A DNA stretch of 47,489 bases from assembly GCA_947627735.1 (NCBI GenBank), contig CANQXG010000015.1, forward strand, positions 1 to 47,489. The letters are read 5' to 3'. Shown piece after piece: positions 23,987-32,301 of the stretch. Each line of letters starts with the position of its first letter. Positions within the stretch are counted from its first letter, which is position 1. The position numbers were made by a program, and so were the translations under genes. The notes under the pieces were generated by a model. It saw nothing but the letters and a program-made list of their open reading frames with translations, was not told the DNA's origin and did not search any database. The DNA comes from an uncultured Oscillospiraceae bacterium. Lineage in GTDB: Bacteria > Bacillota > Clostridia > Oscillospirales > Oscillospiraceae.

Positions 23987-25255
23987 ATGACATACGCAGT
24001 GTATACCTTGGGCTGCAAGGTGAATCAGTACGAGACCCAGGCGCTGGAAACCATGCTCCGGGAGCGGGGTTTTTTGCCGGCGGAGCGGGAGGCGGACGTT
24101 ATCATCGTCAACACCTGCGCCGTCACCGCCGAGAGCGGGCGCAAGTCCCGCCAGGCCATCCGGCGCATGCGAGCGCTCCATCCCGGGGCGCTGACGGTGG
24201 TGTGCGGCTGCTACTCCCAGCTGGAGCCGGAGGACGTGTCGGCGCTGGGGGCGGACATCCTGTTCGGCAGCGGGGACAAGCACGCCCTGGCGGACGCCAT
24301 CGAAATGGCGCTGCCCGCACGATCGGTGGACGACCCCTTCCGGCGGCGGGTGTTCGAGCCGCTGCCCTCGGGGGCCGTGTCCGGCAGGACGCGTGCCATG
24401 CTGAAGATCCAGGACGGGTGCGATAACTTCTGCACCTACTGCGTCATACCCTATACCCGGGGGCGGGTGCGCTCCATGCCCCTGGAGGAGGTGGCCGCCC
24501 AGGCAGCGGCGCTGGGGGAGCGGCGCTTTGCCGAGATCGTGATCACCGGCATCGAGATCGCCTCCTACGGCAAGGACCTGCCGGGAAAGCCCGATTTGGC
24601 GGACGCGGTGCTGGCGGCGGCCCAGGCCGCGCCAAAGGCCCGGATACGGCTGGGGTCGCTGGAGCCCACGGTGGTGACGGACAGCTTCTGCGCTCGCCTG
24701 GCGGGGGCGGGGAACGTGTGTCCCCACTTTCACCTGTCCCTCCAGTCCGGCTGCGACGATACCCTCCGGCGGATGAACCGCAAATACGATACCGCCGCCT
24801 TCCTAGCGGTGTGCGGCCGGCTGCGGGCCGCCTTTCCCGGGTGTGCGCTGACCGCCGACCTCATCTGCGGCTTCCCCGGGGAGAGCGAGGAGGATTTCAC
24901 CGCCACGCTGGCGTTTCTGGAAAAGTGCGGCTTTTACAGCGTCCACGCCTTTCCCTACTCCGTCAGGCCGGGGACGAAGGCCGCCGACATGCCGGGCCAG
25001 CTCAGCCGCGCCGAGAAGGAGGAGCGGGTCCGCCGGGCGGGCGAGGTGATCGGCCGGCTGCGGCAGGCGTACCTGGAGGGGTGCGTGGGCAGGACCCTGG
25101 CGGTGCTGTTTGAAACGGACCGCACCGGCCACGGGGAGAACTACTGCCCCGTCCGCATCCGGGGGAAGGCCATGCGGGGACAGGTGGAAAATGTGCTCAT
25201 AGCCGGCGTGGAGGACCAGACGCTTTTGGGCGATGTGACAAATCCGCCGGAATGA
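23987..25255 (+). CDS. mtaB: tRNA t6A37 methylthiotransferase MtaB
   Basis: A 422-residue radical-SAM methylthiotransferase that turns t6A37 into ms2t6A in tRNAs reading ANN codons. Its N-terminal cluster domain starts TLGCKVNQYET with Cys10, Cys44 and Cys73 or Cys75. The radical-SAM cluster is C145/C149/C152 in CDNFCTYC. A TRAM-like RNA-binding domain closes the protein. The start at 23987 gives the standard MTYAVYTLGCKVNQYE N-terminus. Its neighbour desulfurase could feed sulfur to this chemistry. Confidence 0.94.
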   Translation: MTYAVYTLGCKVNQYETQALETMLRERGFLPAEREADVIIVNTCAVTAESGRKSRQAIRRMRALHPGALTVVCGCYSQLEPEDVSALGADILFGSGDKHALADAIEMALPARSVDDPFRRRVFEPLPSGAVSGRTRAMLKIQDGCDNFCTYCVIPYTRGRVRSMPLEEVAAQAAALGERRFAEIVITGIEIASYGKDLPGKPDLADAVLAAAQAAPKARIRLGSLEPTVVTDSFCARLAGAGNVCPHFHLSLQSGCDDTLRRMNRKYDTAAFLAVCGRLRAAFPGCALTADLICGFPGESEEDFTATLAFLEKCGFYSVHAFPYSVRPGTKAADMPGQLSRAEKEERVRRAGEVIGRLRQAYLEGCVGRTLAVLFETDRTGHGENYCPVRIRGKAMRGQVENVLIAGVEDQTLLGDVTNPPE

Positions 25256-25256
25256 T

Positions 25257-25283
25257 TTGCAATCCCCGGGGAAATGGTATAAT
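25257..25283 (+). promoter_or_regulatory. Extended -10 promoter of serC-serA
   Basis: A perfect TATAAT at 25278-25283 with TG one base before it (extended -10). The best -35, TTGCAA at 25257-25262, is only 15 bases away. Confidence 0.6.
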
Positions 25284-25317
25284 ATCAATGTATTCTCCGA
25301 TTTTTTGAGGTAAAACA

Positions 25318-26403
25318 ATGAAGAGGGAAGAAGTGTTCAATTTCTCCGCCGGACCGTCGGTCCTGCCCCGGCAGGCCCTGGAGCGCGCCGCGGCGGAGAT
25401 GCTCAACTACAACGGTAGCGGCATGTCCGTCATGGAGATGAGCCACCGCAGCGCCTTTTTCCAGGAGATATTCGACAGCGCCAAGGCCAAGCTGAAAAAG
25501 GCCCTGGCCGTGCCGGACAGCCATGAGATCCTGTTTCTCCAGGGCGGCGCCTCCGCCCAGTTTTCCATGGTGCCCCTGAACCTGATGGAGGGGGGCGGGG
25601 CGGACTACGCCGTCACCGGCCACTTCGCCAACATCGCCATGAAGGAGGCCAAAAAGTACGGCGCCGTCCACGTGGCCGCCGACACCCTGGGCGGGGAGCA
25701 GGCGTACATCCCCCGGCAGGAGGAGCTGGACCTGAGCGACGGGGCGAAGTATTTTTACTACTGCGCCAACAACACCATCTATGGCACCGCCTGGAACTAT
25801 GTGCCCCGGACGGCCGCGCCGCTGGTGTGCGACATGAGTTCGGAGATCCTCTCCCGGCCCGTGGACGTGGCCAAATTCGGCGTGATCTTTGCCGGCGCCC
25901 AGAAGAACATGGCCCCCGCGGGCCTGACCGTGGTCATCATCGACAAGGCCCTGGCGGGCCGGGAGGCGCCCTATACGCCCCTGGTGATGAGCTATAAGAC
26001 CATGATCGAGAAGGACAGCATGTACAACACCCCGCCCTGCTGGTGCATCTATATGCTGGGCCTGACCCTGGACTGGCTGGAGAGCCAGGGGGGCGTGGCC
26101 GGCATGGAGGCCATCAAGCACGAGAAGGCGGCCATCCTCTACGACATCATCGACAACAGCCGCCTGTATAAGCCCTCCGCCCGGCGGGAGGACCGCAGCG
26201 ACATGAACGTCACCTTCCGCACGGGGGACGCGGACCTGGACGCGGCCTTCGCCAAGGAGGCCCAGGCGCGGGGACTGATGAATCTGAAGGGCCACCGGGC
26301 CGTGGGCGGCATCCGGGCGTCGCTGTATAATGCCCAGCCCATGGAGGGCGTGCAGGCTCTGGCGGCATATATGAAGGAATTTGAGGCGAAGCATCATGTA
26401 TAA
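25318..26403 (+). CDS. serC: Phosphoserine aminotransferase
   Basis: A 361-residue PLP enzyme converting 3-phosphohydroxypyruvate and glutamate to phosphoserine. It begins VFNFSAGPSVLP, and the PLP lysine is K196 in FAGAQKNMAPAG. Length is normal. GAGGTAAAAC precedes the ATG. Its end overlaps serA by 8 bases, so the two serine-pathway enzymes are translationally coupled. No serB phosphatase is nearby. Confidence 0.96.
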   Translation: MKREEVFNFSAGPSVLPRQALERAAAEMLNYNGSGMSVMEMSHRSAFFQEIFDSAKAKLKKALAVPDSHEILFLQGGASAQFSMVPLNLMEGGGADYAVTGHFANIAMKEAKKYGAVHVAADTLGGEQAYIPRQEELDLSDGAKYFYYCANNTIYGTAWNYVPRTAAPLVCDMSSEILSRPVDVAKFGVIFAGAQKNMAPAGLTVVIIDKALAGREAPYTPLVMSYKTMIEKDSMYNTPPCWCIYMLGLTLDWLESQGGVAGMEAIKHEKAAILYDIIDNSRLYKPSARREDRSDMNVTFRTGDADLDAAFAKEAQARGLMNLKGHRAVGGIRASLYNAQPMEGVQALAAYMKEFEAKHHV

Positions 26404-27556
26404 AGTAAAGACCATCAACAACATCGCCCAGGCTGGCCTGGATGTGCTGGATAACAAGGGCCTGCGGGTGGACAACACCGCAGTCGATCCCGACGGGCTG
26501 CTGATCCGCTCGGCAAAGCTGCACGACATGACCTTCGGCCCCGATCTGCTGGCCATCGCCCGGGCAGGCGTGGGCACGGACAACGTGCCCGTCCAGCGGT
26601 GCACGGAGCAGGGCATCGTGGTGTTCAACACTGCCGGCGCCAACGCCCAGGCGGTGGTGGAGCTGGCCGTGTGCTCGCTGGTGCTGGCGTCCCGGGACCT
26701 GATGGGCGGGGCGCTGTGGGTCCATTCCCTGGCGGGCCGGGAGGACGTGGAGGCCGCCGTGGAGGCGGGGAAGAAGGCCTTCGTGGGGCCGGAGATCCGG
26801 GGCAAGACCCTGGGCGTCATCGGCCTGGGGGCCATCGGCGCCCGCATCGCCAAGACCGCGCTGAACCTGGGCATGGAGGTCATCGGCTACGACCCCTACC
26901 TGTCCGTGGAGGCGGCGTGGCATCTGCACAGCGACGTCAAGCACGCCGAGGACCTGGCCAGCCTCTATAAGGCCGCGGACTATATCCTGGTGCAGGTGCA
27001 CCACAACGAAAAGACCCACCACATGATCGACGCGGCGGCCATCGCCCAGATGAAGGACGGGGTGCGGCTCATCAACCTGGGCCGGGGCGGCCTGGTGGAC
27101 GAGGACGCCGTGCTGGCGGCCCTGGAGAGCGGCAAGGCGGCCCGGTACGTCACCGACTTCCCCAGCGCTAAGCTGGCGGGGGCCAAAGGCGTGGTGGCCT
27201 TCCCCCACCTGGGCGCCTCCACCCCCGAGAGCGAGGAGAAGTGCGCCATCATGGCGGCCCAGGAGCTGGCCGATTACCTTCTCAACGGCAACATCCACAA
27301 CTCCGTCAACCTGCCGGAGCTGACCCTGGAGCGGGCCGGCGTGGCCCGCATCTGCGCCATCCACGACAACGTTCCCCGCATGATAAACAGCTTCCTGGAC
27401 ATCATCGGCCAGGAGAACATCAACGTGGAGCACATGCAGAACCGTGCCCGGGGAGAGGTGGCCTACACGGTCATCGACGTGGGCAGCCCCATCGCGCCCA
27501 CCCTGGCCGGGCGCATCGCCGCCGTGCCCCATGTGCGCCGGGTGCGGGTGCTGTAA
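26396..27556 (+). CDS. serA: D-3-phosphoglycerate dehydrogenase
   Basis: A 386-residue NAD enzyme for the first step of serine synthesis. The Rossmann motif is GLGAIG (143-148); catalytic R230 (LGRGGLVDE) and H271 (FPHLGAST) are present. A C-terminal ACT domain (about 315-386) suggests serine feedback control. The start at 26396 lies within the serC tail; the few codons upstream in frame belong to the serC overlap. It is followed by a strong terminator. Confidence 0.95.
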   Translation: MYKVKTINNIAQAGLDVLDNKGLRVDNTAVDPDGLLIRSAKLHDMTFGPDLLAIARAGVGTDNVPVQRCTEQGIVVFNTAGANAQAVVELAVCSLVLASRDLMGGALWVHSLAGREDVEAAVEAGKKAFVGPEIRGKTLGVIGLGAIGARIAKTALNLGMEVIGYDPYLSVEAAWHLHSDVKHAEDLASLYKAADYILVQVHHNEKTHHMIDAAAIAQMKDGVRLINLGRGGLVDEDAVLAALESGKAARYVTDFPSAKLAGAKGVVAFPHLGASTPESEEKCAIMAAQELADYLLNGNIHNSVNLPELTLERAGVARICAIHDNVPRMINSFLDIIGQENINVEHMQNRARGEVAYTVIDVGSPIAPTLAGRIAAVPHVRRVRVL

Positions 27557-27576
27557 CATTACCGTAACAAAAAGGG

Positions 27577-27605
27577 GACTGGAGCGTCGGCTCCAGTCTT
27601 TTTTT
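27577..27605 (+). terminator. serCA terminator
   Basis: Stem GACTGGAGC / GCTCCAGTC with loop GTCG and a run of seven T. Confidence 0.95.
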
Positions 27606-27681
27606 GTTTCTTTATGTGTTAACATAATTACAAAATGGACCTGAAAATAACATTTTGGATACAAAAATTTCAGGAAATCCC

Positions 27682-27710
27682 TTGCATTGGACCCATTTTC
27701 ATGGTATAGT
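27682..27710 (+). promoter_or_regulatory. Promoter of the SLH surface-protein gene
   Basis: TTGCAT (27682-27687) and TATAGT (27705-27710), 17 bases apart, with TG one base before the -10. The leader carries CCATCTGT (27715-27722) and its complement ACAGATGG (27753-27760), which could fold next to the GGAGGAG ribosome site. Confidence 0.7.
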
Positions 27711-27769
27711 GTGTCCATCTGTAAGATGAGCCACAGTATGTACGTATCGCCAACAGATGGAGGAGACCC

Positions 27770-30700
27770 ATGACTTACGGGAAAAAAGCGATCGCCTTCG
27801 TGCTGATCCTGACAATATTCATCTCCATGGGGGAGGGACTGGCGCTGGCCAGCCCCGGGACGGAAGCGCCTCCCGCACCGGAGGGGAGCGAGCCGGCCCC
27901 TGCCCCGGAGACGGAGAGCGACGCTGAGCCTGCCCCGGCCCCGGAGGAGAATGGGACGGAGGAAGCTCCCGCACCGGAGACCGGCGCCGAGCCGGGTCCG
28001 GAAACGGAAACTGCGCCGGAGACCGGGACGGAGCCGGAGATCGGCACCGAGCCGGAGATCGGCACGGAGCAGACCCCCGCGCCGGAGCAGGAGGACGAGC
28101 AGGCCCCTTCCCAGGATGCGCCGGAGACCATGGCCCTGCAGGGCGAGCACAAGACCTGGCCCTGGACGGAGCCGGGCAACTCCGTGGCAGCGCTGATGAA
28201 CGGCGGCACCTCTCTTGTCAGCGGCGACAGCTTTTACTTCTCCGAGGACGGCCTGTGGCTGGAGCAGGGGGGACAGAGGACCCTTCTGGCCAGCGTGAAG
28301 GCGGAAAACCTGAACCTGTGCGGCCAGTGGCTGTACTATACCGATAACGACACCGTATACCGCATGAGTCCCGCCGGCGGCGCGGCGGAGAGCGTCTACA
28401 CCGCCGACGGCTATATCGTCCAGCTGTACGTCATGGGCCAGGAGCTGCGCTTCGTGTCCAATGGCGGGGCGTATTCTTATGACATGAACGACGGCCAGCT
28501 GGAGAGCCTGGCCTGCCCCGCCGACGTGAAGCGGCTGATCCCCACGCCCTATGGCAACCTGTATCTGACCGGCGCGTACTTCAACTACACCCTGTGGGCG
28601 GAGACAACGTCCCTGCTGAGCGGGGTGGACAGCGCCTATCCCGAGGGGGAGGACTGGCTGGTGGTGGTCAACGCCTCCGGCACCTGGCAGGCGGACATCC
28701 AGTCCATGTTCCAGGGAAGCATCTCCCTGCAGGACTACTCCCTGTATCAGGACCAGATCCCCGCGGTGAGCCTGTCCGACGAAGAGCTGGCGTCCAGCGA
28801 GGCGGCCTATCTGCAGTCCGACGCCTATCTGCAGCAGCACGCGATGCTGGAGGAATATACCGACAACGGCATCGCCACCATCAGCACCTCCACCGTCCGC
28901 AGCAAGACCCTCACCCCCAACCAGCAGAACATCGTCCTGCGCGCCCAGCAGATGAGCGAGGTCAAGTGGAAGTGCCTGAAGACCATCTACTCCTGGGGCG
29001 GCAACGACCAGAGCTACGTCAGCGGCAACTCCAGCTGGGGTTCCAAGGTCGTGGCCACCGACGGCACCGTGTCCTACGGCCAGTTCCTGGAGGGCAAGAC
29101 CTATAAGGGCGTGCCCTACGCCCAGGCGGTGGGCACCGGCTATGTGGGCTGGGATATCAGCCTGAAGCAGTTCCTCGAGGCCACCGCCAACTCCTCCAGC
29201 AAGTTCTATACCAGCAACTCCACCTATGGCCGCACGGCGCCTTACTACGGCAGCGACTGTACGGGCTTCGTGTCCTATGCCTGGGACCTGCCCTACAGGA
29301 GCCTGGGCCAGACGCTGCTGTCCTTCTCCGAGTACATCGGCGTGACCAACGAGCAGGGCCTTTACAAGCTGCAGGTGGGCGATTGCCTGAACCTGATCAC
29401 CGAGCACGTGGCCCTGGTCACCGATATCGGCTATGACTCCGCCGGACGGATTGTGTCCGTGGAGATCACCGAGCAGACCCCCTGCAAGATGCGGGTGACC
29501 TGCTACGGCGAGAAGATCGACGGCCGGTCCTATGACTACACCGGCCAGATGAGCTATCTGCAGACCTATTACCTGAACAAGGGCTACAAGATCTACCGGC
29601 GGGACTGCTCGTCCCGGCCCAATGTGCGGGAACCCGAGGATGAGGCCGGCCTGAGCTACGCCACCGCCCCCACCATGTCGGCGGTGCCCCAGGGTCCCGC
29701 CTCCGCCAAGGTGACCCTCAGCCACGCCGACAAGGGCGCCGTCATCTACTACACCACCGACGGCTCCGCCCCCTCCACCTCCAGCAAGAGGTATACCGGC
29801 CCCTTCACCGTGTCCAAGTCCACCACCATCCGGGCGGTGGCCAAGGTGCCGGGCTATGAAAACAGCTTCCCCCTGAACGAGACGCTGCAGATGTCCGTCC
29901 AGCCCACGCTGCAGGCATCGGGGAGTTCCTCCGGGTCGGGCCTGTTTTTGAGCAACGGCGTCTATTACGCCGATCCCAACGCCAAGCTGACCCTGAAGGG
30001 GGAGAGCGGCGTGACGGTTTACTACACCACCGACGGGTCCAATCCCACCCTGAACAGCACCAAGGTCACCTCCTCCACGTCCATCGCCGTGAAGGACGGC
30101 ATGACCATCAAGGCCTTTGCCGCCGGCAACGGCGTCGTGCCCAGCACGGTGGCCAGCTTCACCGTCAAGACCGGCCAGCTCTATACCATCACCGTGGACG
30201 ACCCCTTCGGCTTCGTTTCCCCGGCGGGCAGCGTCAGCGTCCTGTCCGGCAGCTCCGTCACCTTCAAGATCGGCTCTACCAACGGCTATACCCTGGGCAA
30301 CGTGAAGGTGGACGGCAAGAGCGTGGGCGCGGTGAAGGAGTACACCTTCAGCAAGGTTTCTGCCAATCACACCCTCAAGGCCGAGGTAAAGCTGCCCTTC
30401 TCCGACGTCAGCTCCGACAGCTGGTATGTGGACGCGGTGGCCTTCGCCGCCAACAAGGGCATCTTCAACGGCATATCCTCCTCCAAGTTCGACCCCAACG
30501 GGGCCATGAACCGGGGCATGTTCATCACGGTCCTGGGCCGGTACGCCAAGGTGGACAGCTCTATCGCCAACTGGTCCGGCCAGATGGGCCTGACCAACGG
30601 CTCGGACATCTACGTCCGCTCCGGCACCTCCACCAGCACCGCCCAGGTGACGCTCATCGCCGCCGCCGGCCAGTACATCAAGGTCACGGGCACCGTGGCC

Positions 30701-31183
30701 GCCTCCAAGAGCCAGGACGGCGCGGTGTGGTACCAGGTGGAGTATAACGGCAGGAAGGGCTATGTGCGCAGCGTCATGCCCTCCAACAACAAGACGCTGA
30801 TGTACGTCTGCCAGTTCAACGACCTGTCCGGCTCCGACATCAGCTACTGCAGCGGCTATGCCCAGTGGGCCAACCTCAACGGCATCGTCACCGGCACCAG
30901 CGACACCACCTTCTCCCCCAGGGGAGCCATCTCCCGGCAGGATATCTGCAAGGTGCTGTATGAGTACCTGACGGACTACAAGGGCATGAGCCTTCCCACC
31001 GGCAGCGCCGGGTTCAAGGACGCCGCCAAGGTCTCCAGTTACGCCAGGACGGCGGTGAACGCCATGGCCGCTATCGGCGTGATCACCGGCGACCAGAACG
31101 GTAACTTCAACCCCACCACCGCCGCCACCCGCGCGGAGGTCGCCGCCATCTTCATGCGGCTGGATCAGTACCTGAACGGCTGA
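27770..31183 (+). CDS. SLH-anchored surface protein with NlpC/P60-like, chitobiase-C-like and SH3 domains
   Basis: A 1137-residue exported protein. In order: signal peptide (1-28); a disordered stretch rich in Pro, Glu and Ala (about 28-130); a beta-rich DUF5050-like region (about 135-280); an NlpC/P60-like part with Cys497 (DCTGFVSYAW) and His546 (TEHVALVTD). Two chitobiase C-terminal-like modules follow (near 645-710 and 740-805, each with YYTTDGS), then a beta module to about 870. Three SLH motifs start at F877, F1016 and F1082, with an SH3-like module (about 946-1005) between the first and second. SLH motifs bind pyruvylated wall polymer, so it should sit on the cell surface as a peptidoglycan hydrolase. 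GGAGGAG precedes the ATG. It is monocistronic. Confidence 0.87.
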   Translation: MTYGKKAIAFVLILTIFISMGEGLALASPGTEAPPAPEGSEPAPAPETESDAEPAPAPEENGTEEAPAPETGAEPGPETETAPETGTEPEIGTEPEIGTEQTPAPEQEDEQAPSQDAPETMALQGEHKTWPWTEPGNSVAALMNGGTSLVSGDSFYFSEDGLWLEQGGQRTLLASVKAENLNLCGQWLYYTDNDTVYRMSPAGGAAESVYTADGYIVQLYVMGQELRFVSNGGAYSYDMNDGQLESLACPADVKRLIPTPYGNLYLTGAYFNYTLWAETTSLLSGVDSAYPEGEDWLVVVNASGTWQADIQSMFQGSISLQDYSLYQDQIPAVSLSDEELASSEAAYLQSDAYLQQHAMLEEYTDNGIATISTSTVRSKTLTPNQQNIVLRAQQMSEVKWKCLKTIYSWGGNDQSYVSGNSSWGSKVVATDGTVSYGQFLEGKTYKGVPYAQAVGTGYVGWDISLKQFLEATANSSSKFYTSNSTYGRTAPYYGSDCTGFVSYAWDLPYRSLGQTLLSFSEYIGVTNEQGLYKLQVGDCLNLITEHVALVTDIGYDSAGRIVSVEITEQTPCKMRVTCYGEKIDGRSYDYTGQMSYLQTYYLNKGYKIYRRDCSSRPNVREPEDEAGLSYATAPTMSAVPQGPASAKVTLSHADKGAVIYYTTDGSAPSTSSKRYTGPFTVSKSTTIRAVAKVPGYENSFPLNETLQMSVQPTLQASGSSSGSGLFLSNGVYYADPNAKLTLKGESGVTVYYTTDGSNPTLNSTKVTSSTSIAVKDGMTIKAFAAGNGVVPSTVASFTVKTGQLYTITVDDPFGFVSPAGSVSVLSGSSVTFKIGSTNGYTLGNVKVDGKSVGAVKEYTFSKVSANHTLKAEVKLPFSDVSSDSWYVDAVAFAANKGIFNGISSSKFDPNGAMNRGMFITVLGRYAKVDSSIANWSGQMGLTNGSDIYVRSGTSTSTAQVTLIAAAGQYIKVTGTVAASKSQDGAVWYQVEYNGRKGYVRSVMPSNNKTLMYVCQFNDLSGSDISYCSGYAQWANLNGIVTGTSDTTFSPRGAISRQDICKVLYEYLTDYKGMSLPTGSAGFKDAAKVSSYARTAVNAMAAIGVITGDQNGNFNPTTAATRAEVAAIFMRLDQYLNG

Positions 31184-31203
31184 ATCCGCCAACAAAATAC
31201 CGT

Positions 31204-31250
31204 CACCCCCTCCGGATGGGCCGCATAGGATGGCCTGAGCGGAGGGGGTG
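31204..31250 (+). promoter_or_regulatory. Hairpin after the SLH gene that buries the next ribosome site
   Basis: Perfect 11-bp stem CACCCCCTCCG / CGGAGGGGGTG with an inner GGCC/GGCC pairing. The right arm holds the GGAGGGGG of the gene starting at 31256. TTGTT follows, so it may also act as a weak terminator for the SLH gene. Confidence 0.75.
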
Positions 31251-31255
31251 TTGTT

Positions 31256-31501
31256 ATGGACCTGGAACAGTATGGCCGGCAGGTGCGCCGGGGCGAGAAG
31301 GGCGAAGCGCTGGAGAAGCTGGCCCGATCCCGGGAGGGGGAGGCGCTTCTGGCCCGGGTGGACGGTGGAAAGCTGGAGCAGGCGGCAAAGGCGGGGGATA
31401 TGAAGGCCCTCTCCGCCATGCTCCGGGATATCCTGTCCACGCCGGAGGGCAAGCGGTTCGCCCAGCAGGTGGAGAGGACGGTGAACGGCGGTGGACGATG
31501 A
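31256..31501 (+). CDS. Small conserved-looking helical protein, first of three
   Basis: An 81-residue soluble, helical, charged protein without signal or membrane segment. The middle (KLARSREGEALLARVDGGKLEQAAKAGD kind of pattern, residues about 21-48) and LSTPEGKRFAQQ near 61-72 look like a compact helical fold. I recall similar small proteins in other Clostridia but cannot name a family. GGAGGGGG 5-8 bases upstream is inside a hairpin. Its stop overlaps the next gene, so the three genes form a tight operon. Confidence 0.65.
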   Translation: MDLEQYGRQVRRGEKGEALEKLARSREGEALLARVDGGKLEQAAKAGDMKALSAMLRDILSTPEGKRFAQQVERTVNGGGR

Positions 31502-31859
31502 TCTGGCCGCCCGGCTGGAGGCTGTGCTGTCCGACCCCGGCCAGATGGAGAAGATCGGGCAGATGGCGAAGGGCCTGCTGGGCCAGATGGCCCCGCCGGA
31601 TCAGGAGAGCGGGAAAAAGACACCGGAACGGACCGCGCCGGACCTAGATGCGGGGCCGGACGGGCGATTCCTGGCCGGGCTGGGAAAGGCTTTCACCGGC
31701 GGGGGCAGGAGCCGGTCGGCGGAGCTGCTGATGGCCATGAAGCCCTACATGCGCCCGGAGAAGCAGGAGAAACTGGACCGGGCCGTGCGCATCGCGCGGA
31801 TGGTGCACATCGCAGGCGCGGTGGTCCGCCAGTACGGAGGGGACGGCCATGGCCTATAG
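31491..31859 (+). CDS. Small protein of unknown function, second of three
   Basis: A 122-residue protein starting with GTG at 31491, overlapping the previous gene by 11 bases. The N-terminal LEAVLSDPGQMEKIGQMAKGLL forms a short helical motif (its first 20 residues are the most family-like part). A polar, Pro/Gly-rich linker follows, and then a second helical stretch with AMKPYMRPEKQEKLDRAVRI. No catalytic motif is seen. Its end overlaps the third gene by 11 bases. Confidence 0.62.
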   Translation: MDDDLAARLEAVLSDPGQMEKIGQMAKGLLGQMAPPDQESGKKTPERTAPDLDAGPDGRFLAGLGKAFTGGGRSRSAELLMAMKPYMRPEKQEKLDRAVRIARMVHIAGAVVRQYGGDGHGL

Positions 31860-32115
31860 CGGCGCGTACAGGCCCCGGCAGCCCGGCCCGGAGCGGCCTT
31901 CGCCGCCGGCGATGCAGCCCCGCCGGGAGGCGCCGTCCCACCGGGGGGAGGATAAGCTGTCCGGCGCGGTGGGGGCGCTGATGCGAAAGCTGGAGTCCAT
32001 GAGCGCCAACATGGAAACGGACGATCTGATCCTGGCGCTGATCCTGTATCTCATGTACCGGGAGAGCGGGGACAAGGATTTGCTTATCATGTTAGGTGCG
32101 ATGCTGCTGACATAA
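31849..32115 (+). CDS. Small protein with hydrophobic C-terminal helices, third of three
   Basis: An 88-residue protein. The first 35 residues are Pro/Arg-rich and look disordered. The C-terminal half has two hydrophobic stretches (LILALILYLMYR and DLLIMLGAMLLT) split by ESGDK, fitting a membrane-associated hairpin. It has ATG at 31849 with GGAGGGGAC upstream inside the previous gene. Its possible role is to anchor the two soluble partners to a membrane (inference). Confidence 0.62.
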   Translation: MAYSGAYRPRQPGPERPSPPAMQPRREAPSHRGEDKLSGAVGALMRKLESMSANMETDDLILALILYLMYRESGDKDLLIMLGAMLLT

Positions 32116-32141
32116 AAAAGAGCGCGCTTCAAAGCGCGCTC
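32113..32141 (-). terminator. Terminator at the end of the trpS transcript
   Basis: Stem GAGCGCGCTT / AAGCGCGCTC with a 2-base loop. The A tract at 32113-32119 gives a run of U on the minus strand; the plus side has no T tract. Confidence 0.75.
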
Positions 32142-32147
32142 TACATT

Positions 32148-32262
32148 ATGGAACGCCTCCCCTGTGCAAGGGGAGGTGGCTCGCCTTGGGCGAGACGGAG
32201 GGGTTGTCACAATCCCCCAGTCAGCGCCTTTGGCGCTGACAGCCCCCTTTGCACAAGGGGGC
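32148..32262. repeat. Four-hairpin intergenic repeat (REP/MITE-like)
   Basis: Four stems in 107 bases: CCTCCCCT/AGGGGAGG (32156-32176), CTCGCC/GGCGAG (32180-32194), GTCAGCGCC/GGCGCTGAC (32220-32240) and GCCCCCTT/AAGGGGGC (32242-32262). The outer two carry related GTGCA/TGCAC loops, so the ends form an imperfect inverted repeat. I recall close relatives scattered through Faecalibacterium/Oscillospiraceae genomes. It encodes nothing and lies in the 3' region of trpS. Confidence 0.75.
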
Positions 32263-32301
32263 CGTCCGGTATTGTATCGCCTTCGGCGATGAAAAAGTTT
32301 A

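Noticed and set aside
27711-27769. Riboswitch (c-di-GMP type) in front of the SLH gene
   Set aside because: Only one 8-bp long-range pairing (27715-27722 with 27753-27760) is visible, and the conserved GEMM core is absent.
26210-31195. Very long minus-strand open frame (about 1660 codons) antisense to the C-terminal end of serC, serA and the SLH gene
   Set aside because: GC-rich codon bias leaves the opposite strand free of stops. The translation is low-complexity (Gly, His, Val, Gln-rich) with no domain, while the plus strand has clear families.
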